Assembly (NCBI GenBank): GCA_950106755.1
Contig: OX467083.1
Location: 24,671,029 to 24,735,028, forward strand
DNA: 64,000 nt
Direction of reading: 5' to 3'
From: Climacium dendroides
Lineage: Eukaryota; Streptophyta; Bryopsida; Hypnales; Climaciaceae
Shown here: piece after piece, positions 24,463-36,700 of the stretch
How positions within the stretch are numbered: position 1 is the first letter of the stretch
Layout: each line of letters begins with the position of its first letter
The notes under the pieces: model-generated
What the model was told of the DNA's origin: nothing
Seen by the model: only the letters and a program-made list of their open reading frames with translations
Database searches by the model: none
Translations under genes and position numbers: made by a program

Positions 24463-26126
24463 TTAACCCCTAAAATTTCAAGTGTCCAATTGATGATTAT
24501 GACATCTTAAATACAGTTTTCACTTTGCCGGGTAGAAAGTGAAATCCACAAAAGATTGAAATAGAATTAATTTTTCTTATCTTTATAGATCTAATTTTTG
24601 TCTACACTTGAAGCTTTGATTTATTCTATTTGGATTAGTAATGTAAAAATTATGAATAATCATATTTTGGGGGCAATCTAAGCATTTTCTTGAAAAAATA
24701 ACTTATGAGATGTAATTTTGAATGCAACTTTCGTACTTTTTCAAAAAAATTATTTGATAAGGTTGAGCTTGTTTGCAAGAATAATCACACCATTGGGATT
24801 ATGGCGTTTCAATTCCATCTTAGAGCTATTAATAATTTAGTATTTTACTAGTGGTTGGCACTTGCTATGCTACGCATTTACCATTAGAATTTCATTAGAA
24901 TTTTTATGTATCAGATAGAATGCAGAGCAAGAATTTCAATAAATCTTCAAATAAAAATGACTAAAATCTTCATATAATTTTTTAAAATAAATAAGCATAT
25001 ACCGAAATAAACAATAGAAATTTAATGAATGATGAATGAAATACATGCAATGATGAATATGGTAAAAGATACATATACATTAGAATGCATTAGAAATTTG
25101 ACTCAATTGTTACAAACAATGGCAACCCAAATAGAAGAATTTAAAGAAAAAATTTGTAAATCTCAAAAGCTTTGTAAACAATTTAATTGTTGTAAAATCC
25201 AAAATCGGTTCAATTTAATAAATTTCTCAAATCATTTGGTAGTAGTAATAGAAAATTGAAATCAAAAGCTCAAAGCTCACAAGCACAAAATCATAGAAAT
25301 GCAAAAAAAGTATAAAGCCAAGAAAAGCAATGGAATTGCTGCCTTTATAATATCACCATATTGATCGTCTTTAATATCACCTCAATTGCAACGACTATAT
25401 TATTTCTATAATATCATCCTTTGTAAAAAGTGATATTACAAAAGTGATTGCAAACTGCTACTCTATTTCAGTAATATCACATTGTGTGAAAATACAATTT
25501 CTATGTATGCATGAATGAAAATATTTTTACAAAATATTTAAAATAATTATTTAAAAGACTTATTGAAATCATTATCATGCATTCTATTCAAATATATCAA
25601 AATTTTACTAATATGTGATACAATGAATGCATAGCATAGCAAGCACAAGCCCTTAATATTAATGGTAGCATTTGTGATATTATAGAGGGAGTTATGATTT
25701 TAGTAGTATGATTGAATCTTGGACCTACTTCTACATAATAACTTTTAATGAATGAAAATTAAGTGTTCTTTTTGAAATTTCCCCCCCAACTCTCAACTTA
25801 AGTTTTCAACATAAGAAACTTAAACTTAAACTCAATAAAACAAAAATTTAAAATAAAGAGATTCAAAGCCAAAAAATCTAGTCATGGAGTGTGCAAAAAA
25901 GCTTGTTTTCTTCACTTCAAACACAAATATCTTACAATATATGAGGTCAATGTTTTTGAAATTCCTACTACACATTTTTATAATAGTCTAGTGCAAAATC
26001 TTGTGGTTAAATATACCAAAAAAATGAAAATTTCAAGAGTTTTGCACCTTGCAATAGAAATGGCAGTTTTGAGTGGTTATTGAAGAAAAAAGGCCTTGTC
26101 TTAGGCCTTGGGACTTTAGGGATTAA
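24463..26126. mobile_element. TTAA-bounded element, copy C (reverse orientation), split by a nested element
   Basis: It starts TTAACCCCTAAAATTTCAAG ten bases after element B ends, and closes with GCCTTGGGACTTTAGGGATTAA at 26105-26126. The order of internal blocks (right half first) shows it is inverted relative to the copies at 28884 and 42109. The 810-bp TACTAG element at 24846-25655 interrupts it. Copies B and C stand back to back, a cluster of four insertions within 3.6 kb. Confidence 0.62.
24846..25655. mobile_element. TACTAG...GCTTGCTATGC element, full copy B
   Basis: The left end, TACTAGTGGTTGGCACTTGC continuing TATGCTACG, pairs with the right end, whose reverse complement reads GGGCTTGTGCTTGCTATGCT. 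This gives imperfect inverted repeats of about 30 bp. The interior matches 19795-20527 along its length and carries a 76-codon ORF at 25029-25259. The unit is inserted in TTAA element C. Superfamily is not assignable: the 2-8 bp on each side show no clean duplication. Confidence 0.6.
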
Positions 26127-26924
26127 ATAAATACAACGTTCAATATTTTATAAGAATTGTTTTCATATTATGATAATTAAGCATAATGAAACTATGTAAT
26201 ATTTGGTGATTTAATTATAATGATTATTGTAATTTTACAAAATAGTTGATACTACTCACAATTTATTCATTTGTCTTCTAGTTAAAAAATGAAAACTACC
26301 AAAGACTATATTTATTTTAATTTGGAAAATTGTTGGACATACAATCTAGGTTTTCCTATTACATAGAGTTTGTTAGTCCCTATGTTAAATGCAAGCTAAA
26401 ATAAATAAAAGCATGTTGTGCATTGAAGAATATCTAAAAATAATTGAAAAAGAAATCAAAGTGAAAATTTGATTTATTTTTTATGATAGTAAAGTAATAT
26501 ATAGAATATGATTGCCGTATACCAAACTTTGTAGTTAGGTTTAATATTCTTTGCCAAATAATTGATTAAAAGTGGCAAATGTGATTTTACAAATTTCTAA
26601 AAAGTAGAAAGATTCATTTTCTTCCTATACAATTCTTTTGAAAAAAAATGTCTCTAAAATTTTTATACCTTCTAAAAAATGTCAACCCTAAATTCTAGTT
26701 ACAATATTCATTTTCTACTACTTCTAGATATGTCATGCATTTATTATAATTCAACTAGTTTATTTGGTACTAATTAGATTTAATTTTTATGCTATTTTAT
26801 TAGGATCAAAATATAACCAAATGTTCATGGAATAAATTACTAAGTATATACATATATATAAGACTAAATAAAAGATTTCAATTATCCAAGTTGTAGTGTC
26901 TAAGGGTTGTATGTTAACTACAAT
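26127..26924. other. AT-rich spacer
   Basis: AT-rich sequence with short poly-A and poly-T runs and no ORF of note. Nothing recognisable. Confidence 0.5.
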
Positions 26925-27077
26925 CATGGTTGTCATACTGGACAAGTTACTATTCATTTTTTGTCCTGTAGGACGAGTTACTAATCATCAAATGTACCTC
27001 TCAAGTACATTTGATGAATAGTAACTCGTCCTACAGGACGAAAAATGAATAGTAACTTGTCCAGTATGACAACCATG
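26925..27077. mobile_element. 153-bp foldback MITE with 8-bp target duplication (hAT type)
   Basis: The element runs CATGGTTGTCATACTGGAC ... GTCCAGTATGACAACCATG. The two arms (26925-26996 and 27005-27077) are complementary over about 72 bp with only a couple of mismatches, around an 8-nt loop. It is flanked by the identical octamer ACTACAAT at 26917-26924 and 27078-27085. An 8-bp duplication is characteristic of hAT transposition. There is no coding capacity, so it would need a transposase from elsewhere. Confidence 0.85.
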
Positions 27078-27185
27078 ACTACAATTAATCATATTAATAC
27101 CTAGAATACTAATTTGTCAAAGTCACACTATTTTAGAATTAATGTAAATATTATACTAGTAGAGGGATCTTACTATGTTTGAATA

Positions 27186-27219
27186 CAAATATACATGAAG
27201 AATTCTTCATGTATATTTG
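27186..27219. repeat. Perfect 34-bp palindrome
   Basis: Bases 27186-27202 (caaatatacatgaagaa) are followed directly by their exact reverse complement to 27219, with no spacer. It may be a relic of inserted ends or a cruciform-prone site. No gene lies near it. Confidence 0.8.
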
Positions 27220-28883
27220 GATCTTTTAACTAAAAATTATTTAGTAGTATTGGATGTTATTCATAGTAATTAGTCAATATTGAGAAGTAGAATATTTTTC
27301 CATTGTTAATGTAAAAGACTTAATGAAAAGGCAAACTGGTAGAGAATAAAATACCATAGTATTGATAAGTTGAACACAATTAAAAAGACATAACAAGAAA
27401 GATTGACAAGGAATTTAGAAGAAAAAAAGTTGAACCACAAAGTTGTACTACCTCCATCCCAAAATGATCTTGTGAATGTTATGTTCCAGATTAAGGCTAA
27501 AAATAACATTTGAAAACCAACTTTGTACTATAAATAGAATTTGGTGCACTTCTAGCATTGTAGAAACTTTGAGTTTCAAAGCCCTTTTCAAAGTGTAGTT
27601 TGGAATATTAAAAAGTGATTTCTTTTTACATATTCAAGGAGCACCATTGGTCAATTTATTGTTGGGTGAAAGGTCATCATTTTGAATGCATTTAGTATAT
27701 GCCCAAGACCATGTGCGGCCATTTGTTCCACTTCCCAAAGCTTCATCTCCTTCAATCAAACAATATTCAAAGAAAAGCAAAAAAATAAGAATGAACTGTA
27801 TTGATTGACTGTAAAGATTTTAGTCCCTAAAGGTTCATGCGTAGGTTTCACTAAAATACACTTCAAATTTGCCATGTAATGCAAAAAATATTGATGATAA
27901 AAGCTACATTTTTTACATACCCAACTTATTGGATCTTGCATTAAAATTATTTGAGGATGCATGGAAAAAATTTATGACACTTTGCCCTTGTGGATTATAA
28001 GATATCAGTGTTTAAAAGTGAAAAAAATAAAATTTCATTGTGCCTAGTTGTCAAGAAGCTTCATATTATTATTTTATTTTTTCCATTAATTTTTTTGAAA
28101 AGTAGAAATAGGTTTAAGATGGAAGGAAAATTCAAATCTAAAATGGAATCAAACATATCAATCCTAACTATGAGGCTGTTGTAGCAAGCAATACATACGC
28201 TATAGAAGCTTTGTTTTGATTTTTTTCTTAAAATTAAGTTCAAAAACAAATCCTATACATTATTTTCTAAGAAAGATGCTTTGGTTGCCCCAAAAGAAAA
28301 GTCATTATAACTTTCACATTATTATTGTAGCAATGATACACTATGGTTTGTCACTATGGTGATGAAATGATTGTTTATTTGGATAAATTTCTTTTGTCAA
28401 GCTAACAAGATGTTTCTCAGAATTCCATAATTGTCTGAAAAATATATTCAAAATAAATAAATTTACATTAAAGTATTAAAGAAATAATGACAATGGATAC
28501 AATTTGTTGCCTCAAGGTTAAAGCTTTGATTTTCATATAGAAAGCTTTGATTCAAGATTTCTATTTGAAAATAAATATATTCTATAAAAAAGATTTAATT
28601 ATTTTTTTTCTAGTTGCCAAAGCACAAGCATTTTGTGCTTATTAAGGCATAATTTTCTTCCATGCTCCATGTCAAATAAAATTTATATTCCTACAAAGCT
28701 TGAATATTTTTGTATCCTAAATTTTTTTAAGAATATTGTAGTAAAATTTGATATCATTAGAACTTGCTCCAAATCCTAAATAGAACATTTTGTGACTTTC
28801 AATATTCAAGGGAATAATATTTTTTTCTTGTGTCTAAAAAGAAAAGGAAATTTTTGATGCTACTATTCATTGTAATTTACACT
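27220..28883. other. AT-rich spacer with a Stowaway-like terminus
   Basis: A tacctccatcccaaaatgatc sequence at about 27449 resembles the end of Stowaway MITEs, and a similar cc-atcccaaaatgattt occurs near 43789. The partner end is not clear here. Short ORFs at 27306-27509, 27756-27962 and 27990-28184 have no coding character. Confidence 0.4.
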
Positions 28884-29810
28884 TTGACCCCTAAAGTCCC
28901 AAGGCCTTTTTTCCATCAAAACTACTCAAAACTGCCATTTCTATTGCAAAGAACAAAAAAATTTAAATATTGTTTTTTTTACATACCTAACCACAAGATT
29001 TTGTACTACACTAATATAAAAATGTGTGGAAAACATTTCAAAAACTTTGACTGTGTAGATTGCAAGATATTTGCATTCAAAGTAAAGAATTTTTTTTTAC
29101 ACCTTAATCGGCTAGATTTTTGGCTTTGAATCTTCTTAACTTCAAGTTTTTGCACTATTGGTTTTGATTTTCTAATTTTTTTATATTGAATAATTGAGTT
29201 GAGAGTCTAGGATAAAAAATTCAACAAAAAAACACTCAATTTTCACTCATTAAAAAATTGTTAAGGAGAAGTAAATTCAAGATTGAAGGGATAATTTAAA
29301 TTGTTAATAGCTCTAAGATGGAATTGAAATACAAAAATCTCAATGGTGAGATTGTTCTATCAAGCACACTTAACCTTGATTAATAATGTTTTTTGAAAAA
29401 TTGTTAAAATTGCATACAAAAATGAAGTTTGTAAGTTATTTTTTCAAGAAGATGCTTAGATTGCCCGAAAACTAAGATTGTCCATAACTTTCTCATTACT
29501 AGTCCAAATGGAATGAACCAAAGCTTCAGATGTAGACAAAAATATAATCTTTGAGGGAAAAAGAATTAATTTAAAAATTTTAACTTTTTGTGATTTTTTG
29601 GGGCTGCCCCTTGAGTTGCTTTTTGGACTCATGGTGGCATAACTTTTGTTTCCAGGCACTGATTGAAATAAAAATTATTTGCCTAGAAAGCTTATTTGAT
29701 TTCCTATCTTCAAAAAAAGTTTCAAAAAATCATGTCAAAAATTGAGATCACACAAGCTTACCTGAAATCCCAAGAGTCCTCCATAGGGACTTTGGGACTT
29801 TAGGGGTTAA
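28884..29810. mobile_element. TTAA-bounded element, copy D (927 bp)
   Basis: The ends are TTGACCCCTAAAGTCCCAAG on the left and CTTTGGGACTTTAGGGGTTAA on the right. They form inverted repeats of about 20 bp, the left TTAA having mutated to TTGA. This is the best uninterrupted full-length copy and aligns block by block with 42109-43021. It contains short ORFs (28830-29129, 29456-29659) that are not shared in frame with the other copies. It is nonautonomous. Confidence 0.68.
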
Positions 29811-31648
29811 ATAAATAAATTTTAAAATGATTTGTATATGTATTACAAAAGTTATATATAATAAATATCTATTATTGTTTTATAATAATAAATAATATTT
29901 ATGATTTTTTTAATTTTATTAACATAAATATGAATTTGAAACTTTTGTAAAATCTAAAGATTAAATTTAGTTTAATAATTATGTTTGTTAATGATGTGAG
30001 AAAGTTGAACTTTAAATGGTTAATTGCTTAACCGTAAAACTAAAATGACCCACCTAATCAAATTTTGGTCAAATTTGTCTTTATACAACATTTTTTGGAC
30101 AACATTTTTGTATGACAATTTTATTTGTTGGTAAATTTTTTCTTTATTTTACACTAAATTTATTTTTCTAATTTTTTTGGGTGAAATGGTTTGTTTTTGA
30201 ATAAGTTTATAATAAATTGAAATTGCTTTTGTTTGACTTTTTTATGAAAAAAATGTACAAAAAGTATAATATGAATGAAGTATTAAAAATTTACAATTAC
30301 AATACGACAATTATGTTTTCATGATCAAATCTTTGATCACTTTTGGGTAATCCATTTAACTCCAATGCAATTGGACATTCAAATTTCTAACAATGGATGA
30401 ACACAAAAATGTCACAAGCACACAAAAGCTTGTTTTCATTTATCCAAATGTTTGTGGATTCTTGTGTTAGTTCACTTACTTTTATAATATATAAATTTTC
30501 AAGAATTTTTCTTTGCAAAAACTCTATATATCAATTGTGTAAGTATAATTGATATAAAAAAGTAACATTTTTGGTTAAAAAATGGCCCTTCAAAAATCAA
30601 CTTGAATAAATAAGTAAAATTTAAAAAAATTAAAAATTAATATTTTGAAAATTAATTACAACCTGAGGAAAAATAAATCATTTGAAAATTATGAATATTT
30701 AATCTATGATCATTTTTATAAGAAGTTCCAAATTTTATTGAAAAAATATTAATTAGTACAACAATTTGATTTTGTTGTATGGATATGAAGGAAGAAATGT
30801 GATTGTTCAATAATGTTATAACAAACTTGTTGAAAATTTGCTACACATTGCATTGTAACTACCAAAATAATATAATTATTATGCAAAATTTGCTAAAATT
30901 CCCAATTTCAACCACACTCGAATGCCTTATGCCATTGCCTCAGTCCAAATAAAAGTAAAAATACTTTTCTAATTTTTTAATTCACAAAAACTTCAAAATT
31001 CAATATCTTTCACACTATATATCCAATCGTCACAAAACAAAGTCGGTTGTCGAGATTTCTCCATGACAAACAAACAAACACACAAAACAAAAAAGACACC
31101 AAAAATTAACTGAAAGTAAGGTATGGATTTTGGAGCAACCCCAACGACAAACACAAAATGAAATGTTCACGGCGGCTGAGAAGCGAGACAGCAAAAAGAT
31201 AAAGGGCTCTTGGCTAATATGGATACAACAAGGCCTAACTTTCATCTCCCGAAGTTTCATCCACGATATTCATCCTCCTCCAAGAAAAGCAAGCCCTCTT
31301 CCCAGTCTCGACGCGAGCGAAACAGAGCAACTTGATCAAGACCATTGTTTTGAATTCTCGTCACCTGGTGAAGTACCTGCGCGACAATTGTTGAAGGTGA
31401 TGCTCTAGTAATCAGGTAAGAAAAACATGGACTTGTTAGTATATTGCAATTCTGAATTCTTCAGCTTTCTTTTCATGGCTATGGTGGTCAGGTTGCATTG
31501 CGTTTCAGGCTTCTCCACTTGTAAGAACTTTGATAGAACATTGATAGTTACTCGTGGTTTTCTATCAATGCTGTTCTGAAAGCATCTCTTGTAATCCTTG
31601 AAAACTAGGAGAGAAAATCAGGTGAGAAAATCGATCGAACAGTAGACA
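29811..31648. other. AT-rich spacer, then DUF1475 upstream region
   Basis: Bases 29811-30950 are very AT-rich with nothing recognisable. About 30955-31080 is a reverse copy of the TTTG-rich dispersed repeat (cacactatatatccaat, cacaaaacaaagtc, aaacaaacaaacac). Bases 31130-31640 are GC-richer and probably contain the promoter and 5' UTR of the DUF1475 gene. The ORF at 31130-31408 has no family signature. Confidence 0.4.
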
Positions 31649-32959
31649 ATGGTGTCGCCAGTGGTGATTGGGAGGTATGTCTTTCTGGCGCTAGGATTGG
31701 CGACGGCTTGCACTGTGCTCTACACCTGCATAACAGACGGCTCCCCATTTCGTTCGGAGCTTCTCACCCCGTACTTACGCCCTACCCACTTCCTCTTTTG
31801 TCTTGAACACTTGGCTGGAATTTTTTGCAAGCGGCAGACGTGTCAAATTGAGTAGCTTGCAATGTACTTGTTCATAAATTTGATTATATCTGATGGGCCG
31901 ATTACAATGGGATTGGCACAGGTGGATGAGCGCTACTCTGATCGACTTTTATGTCAACGTTGCTGCGATCGCGGTGAGCTTGCTGCTCGCCCTTGAAATT
32001 TAGTTGGTGGATGAATTTGTCACTAAGCAAAGCTTTGCCTGAATATGGTGCATGCTTAGTCAACATATGCTGTTTCTTGGTATATTGATTTCCGCTACTT
32101 TTATTTCTGCTGAGTTTCAATCTCTTTGTCATTCTGAAATGCTTGATTTATTGTGGGGCAGGTGTGGGTGTGGTATAAAGAATCCAACTTAGCTAGGCGG
32201 ATAATATGGATTGCTCTCCTTGTATGCTTTGGCAGGTATGTTGAATTTAAACTCTGCATTCTCTCTCACCTTCTCGTCTGATGTATTCTATGTGACTAAT
32301 TTGTACTATAGAGGACCCGAGGAGGAAACCTAGCGTACTATAGGGTTTCTTCCTCCAGGTTTGATGATTTGAAGACCCTCGATCCCAGTTTCAAGGTGCT
32401 CTTTATAAATCACGAACCCTACGGAGCGGAGTAGGGTTTCTGAGAAGGTCGAAGTGCCTGCGACGCTGTGCTGGCTGTCCCACTCAAGGTCTAATGAAGA
32501 AATTTACGAAAAGGCCCTAGGTCCTTGCTCTCTGCAGTTCCAGGAGGGTCACAATAATATTCGAGTCTTGTAGATGATCTGTCGACTGCACCAGCCTGTC
32601 CGCCACAGCATTATGGGCTTGCTATTTGTTTGATAGGATAAGTTAGGGTTTCTATGACGTCTAAAGGCATTCATCGTCCATTCTCTGTACAGCATCACAA
32701 CTTCCTGGTATGTGGCGATTGAGTTCTTCAAGATGTCTCCAGACGACCCTGTTTATTATGTGCTGCTGAAAGATCGCACCATCAGGTGACTGCTCTCTCC
32801 GAACTTCTCTCCCCTGTTTTTGAAACCTGTGTTAATTCAGATTAATATTAGCAGTTGGTTTGCAAGATTCGGTATTCATGTCAATTAAAAACCTTACTTA
32901 GCGAAGCACCGCCTGTTGGGATTTGTGACAGAAAAGGTGGTCGGGTAGCAGCGTACTAG
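31649..32959 (+). CDS. DUF1475 family small membrane protein
   Basis: Five exons give a 122-residue protein: 31649-31770, 31922-31973, 32162-32235, 32693-32785 and 32932-32959 (stop TAG). All borders are GT-AG and the phases close (CC/G, 0, AG/C, AG/A). The product begins MVSPVVIGRYVFLALGLATA, continues TDGSPFRSELLTPWMSATLI, DFYVNVAAIAVWVWYKESNL and ARRIIWIALLVCFGSITTSW, and ends VLLKDRTIRKGGRVAAY. It has three or four hydrophobic segments. The LLTPWM..TL.DFY and VCFGSITT blocks are those of the plant DUF1475 family, whose biochemical role is unknown. Length is near the family norm. It points toward the CtpA-like gene, with 768 bp between the two stop codons. Introns are short (73-457 bp). 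I am confident of the exon chain but not of the transcription start. Confidence 0.82.
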
Positions 32960-33727
32960 ACTCATCAGACAACGGCCACACTCCAAGCTCGTATTGAACA
33001 CCATGCGGGTAGTGAGACTCAAGGTATTCATGCTCTACAGGTCAGAGCTGTGCTGGGCTAAGTACTACTACCGGAGCCCTTGTAGAAAGAATCCTGTCAA
33101 TATGATCAAAGTTCCTACCAGCTAGGATAACTCTTTCTCTCACAATATTTGGAGTCTCGATCAGTCCAAGCGTCAGAATTGGTTTGTATGGTGCAGACTC
33201 GTGGCATTTAATATTTACACTTGTAGAAGGGAGTACTGCTTCAAAGGTCACTATGTCTGCCATTTTAATTGACCTGACGATTTGTTTATAGTTCTTATCT
33301 CGAAGACATCACGCTCATTTTCTAGCCAAAAGGGGAGAGGACCTGAATGCTCCTCTGAACCTTGAAGGACATGCTGCCATTCAGGCAAACGGACAAAATG
33401 ATTAAAATGCTAGAAAAATGACGTCAAACCAAGCACCAATCAAACCGGGCTAGCTCTTGAATTAGAATATGCAGACATTTGAGAGACATTTGACATAAAT
33501 TTTGTTTTTATTTTTCTGAATTATCTACTGAAAATCCACGGCCTATGGTACTGTATAAAGACCACAACCAGTAATTCTATTAAGATTTCGAAATGAGTGA
33601 TATGATACAGACTCTATTTAATCTTTAACTGTTTACTGATACACTATCTATGATGCGAGTTGAAGTGCACCATTTTCAGCTTTTATCACTATGCAATTAA
33701 TCTAACAATAAATAGACCTCTTGAGAT
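32960..33727. other. Convergent intergenic region between DUF1475 and CtpA-like genes
   Basis: This holds the 3' ends of both genes. A 73-codon minus-strand ORF at 33042-33263 has a protein-like composition (MADIVTFEAVLPSTSVNIK...ILAGRNFDHIDRIL) but no partner exon or known family. It may be chance or a fragment. Confidence 0.4.
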
Positions 33728-36700
33728 TCAATATGATCCACCAGCCCAGAAACGGCGTTCCGTCAATGGAAGCCAGCGGTAGGGCATGGGACCTGAAGAG
33801 TGTGCACGATCAGGGCGTTCCTTCTCTGCTAACATCTCCAGAGCTTCTTTGATACATTCGTCCGATGATGTTTGTCCATGAGGGTAGTCATGGCACGCTC
33901 TATCAGGTTCCAAGCCGCCCCTACAAACAAAGCCAGAATCATACATGCCATCGGGAATTTTAAAACTGTTGAAGAGACAGGTCTGTACAGTACAATACTT
34001 AAGAAGTTTGTTCCTACAAATCTCACACATCCACTTGTACTATGAGGGTTTATTATTCAGAAAACACCAGGTTGATTCGAAACTTCCCGTTCCAATTGAA
34101 GCATATAGATTCGCAAAAAGATCACTACGTATAGCCAATTTAGTAGCGCTTCCAAGGGGTCCTCAATTTTCCCGTGCAAGGTTTGTGATGAACGGTACCT
34201 TCTGGAAATATCGTAGTGGGCTGGCGTAAGATATTTAGCCACCGTGAGCTTCAGGCCACTCCCGTCATCCATAGGGAAGTAATACTGTCAAAAAGCGATG
34301 AAAATGATTCAAAATAAATCAACATCAGAACAATTGTTAACATGTCTAGCAAGCGCATAACATTCTTGAGGAGCTGCCTGAACACCCCTTGGAATCAATG
34401 AACAGTGAGGAAAGAAAAGAAATCCAGACTGTTTTTTTGTGCATAATCTTGAGGTCATGTTCTGGTTGCAAAGGAGGGTGTGGGTCTCGTTAGAATTATT
34501 TATTTAAGCATCCCTTCGTCAGCATATTCATCGAACACTGATTGCATCCCTGGCAATGAATTATATTGCTTTAAAAGTGAGCAGATTTCCAACATTTCAG
34601 TACTCCAAATTCGTTATATGCGTAATCTGAATTCTACCCGTAGTTGTAGGGCAGGGTCGGCGGAAAATAGTTCTAAAACTGATAGATGCCGAAATTATTT
34701 TTTCGAAAAACAAAAAACTTGTAAGATGAGAAAAAGAATATTGACAAAAGAAATTCTATTTTCGGCATCTGCCGAACCTATTTTGGGGGGCAAAAAATTA
34801 ATATTCGGCAGAGAGGGCAGAGAGCTGCCGACCCTGCCATACACTTACGGTAGCCTAGAATATTATATGGTGAACCATGTAACTTCGGTGGTTTTTTAAG
34901 GGCAGCAAATAGTGTGAGTACCTGGACAACACCTTTCCCAAAGGTTCGTTCACCGACAGTCATGACACGATGGTTATCATGAAGCGCCCCCGTCAACACC
35001 TGGCCAGAACCCACCGAGAATCTCTTCATCAGAAACTCCAAAGTAGACTACACCGTTTATTCTATTTATTTAGTGAGCTTCTGAGTTAATGCAACACCAG
35101 AATAGTGTGCCATTGACGAAACGAATTCGTTTTGTCGAATTGTACACCATCAAGAAGCTTTTCAATGAATAGTCACTCAAGGAACAAGCGACCAACCAAC
35201 AAGTGGCCAACACGAGACTCAAGGAGTAGTAAATGTTTTTCATCAATAGGTACACTAATAATAATATACGGTGTTCCTAGCATATCATAGGCTTACGAAA
35301 TAGAGTATCATACGCTCATAGTGTAAACAATATAGTGTGAACAGAATCAGAAAAAATGCTGAAGGCAAGCAAGAGCAATCTTCTGTATACATAAAAGCAT
35401 AGAGTGTTACCTCGCTGGCACTAGCGCTGTCTCGATTGGTGATGATAGTCAGCGGGGCATGTGTGAGTGCTCCCGGATGTTTCCGAAACACTTCCTTCTG
35501 CGAGATCCGGGTAGCCGTTAAAAAACGGTAAAGTTAGTGTCAATTGCTATCCATTCTGAAAAATATTGAGCCAGAGTGATAATTAAAAAGAAGCAGAAAG
35601 GAGACGGAAGTACAAACCGGCAAATTCCCAACGGTGTACACGAGATCTTCAATGTCTGCCACATTACTACGGACTGTCTCAGTTACATTGCAACCTTCAC
35701 AATCGAGCCACAGTGCCTGCCAAGTTCGTCCAAACGTTTTTAGAATATTCTGGGAGGGAAATTCTGTGCAAACAGATCTACTGCATTCTCCTGGAATTAA
35801 ACGTCTTCTGGGATTGTCATTTGGATATAACTTACAACAACCGATTGGAGATTTTCTATTGACCAGATACACTAAATGAATCATCTTAGTGCACATCAAA
35901 AATATGGGGAGATATGTATTGACGCTCGCATACGAGACATAGAGAAAAGACTAACATTCAGATTGTACAGAATTCACCATAAAAGACATGTGAGGACAGA
36001 ATAAAAGACAAAATTGAAAAAAACGACAGTAACAATGATCAGTCCATACTAGAAACTTCAAAAAGCCTCAATGTGACTTACTGCCATTGCAACAGCTTCC
36101 TCGAAGACGCCACCTGGGTTGTTTCGAAGATCCAGAACTGCAAAAAATACGAGACTCGTCAGGTAGCAAGAAGACTGCAGGCATCAGTATGTAGGACGGT
36201 TTTGACATAACCTAGATTAAGGAGACAAAATTCAATTCGGCAGAAAGATAGAAAATGACAAGGCAGGGATGGACAAGTCGAATTGGGGGCAAGGCCTGCA
36301 AAGAGAAGAAGTGCGAAGGAGAGTTCAACATAGACAACTGTGACACTGAAGCCGAAGAGATTGGTGAAGTTCTTCTATTACAGAAAATGAGAGAAGGACA
36401 CGGACATACTGCCCAAGCTACTTCGATACACAAACTCTGGACAAAGGCCATAGGGAAGGAACTCTCTGTACATACAATCCTGCACGATATTCTGATAGTG
36501 ACTCAGATTCTCTAACGACTGTAGGTTGCCCTCATCAACATTTGTCATAGTGAGAACTGGTGAATTTACCGTAGCCATCAACTCCAAGTGCTTCACCTTC
36601 CCGTATTGCAGAGGCCATTTCCTTCGTTCCCTCATGTGTGAAGTAAAGAAGACGCAAATAAGCAATCATTCTTCCATTCCCCGCGTCAAGCATACGCATG

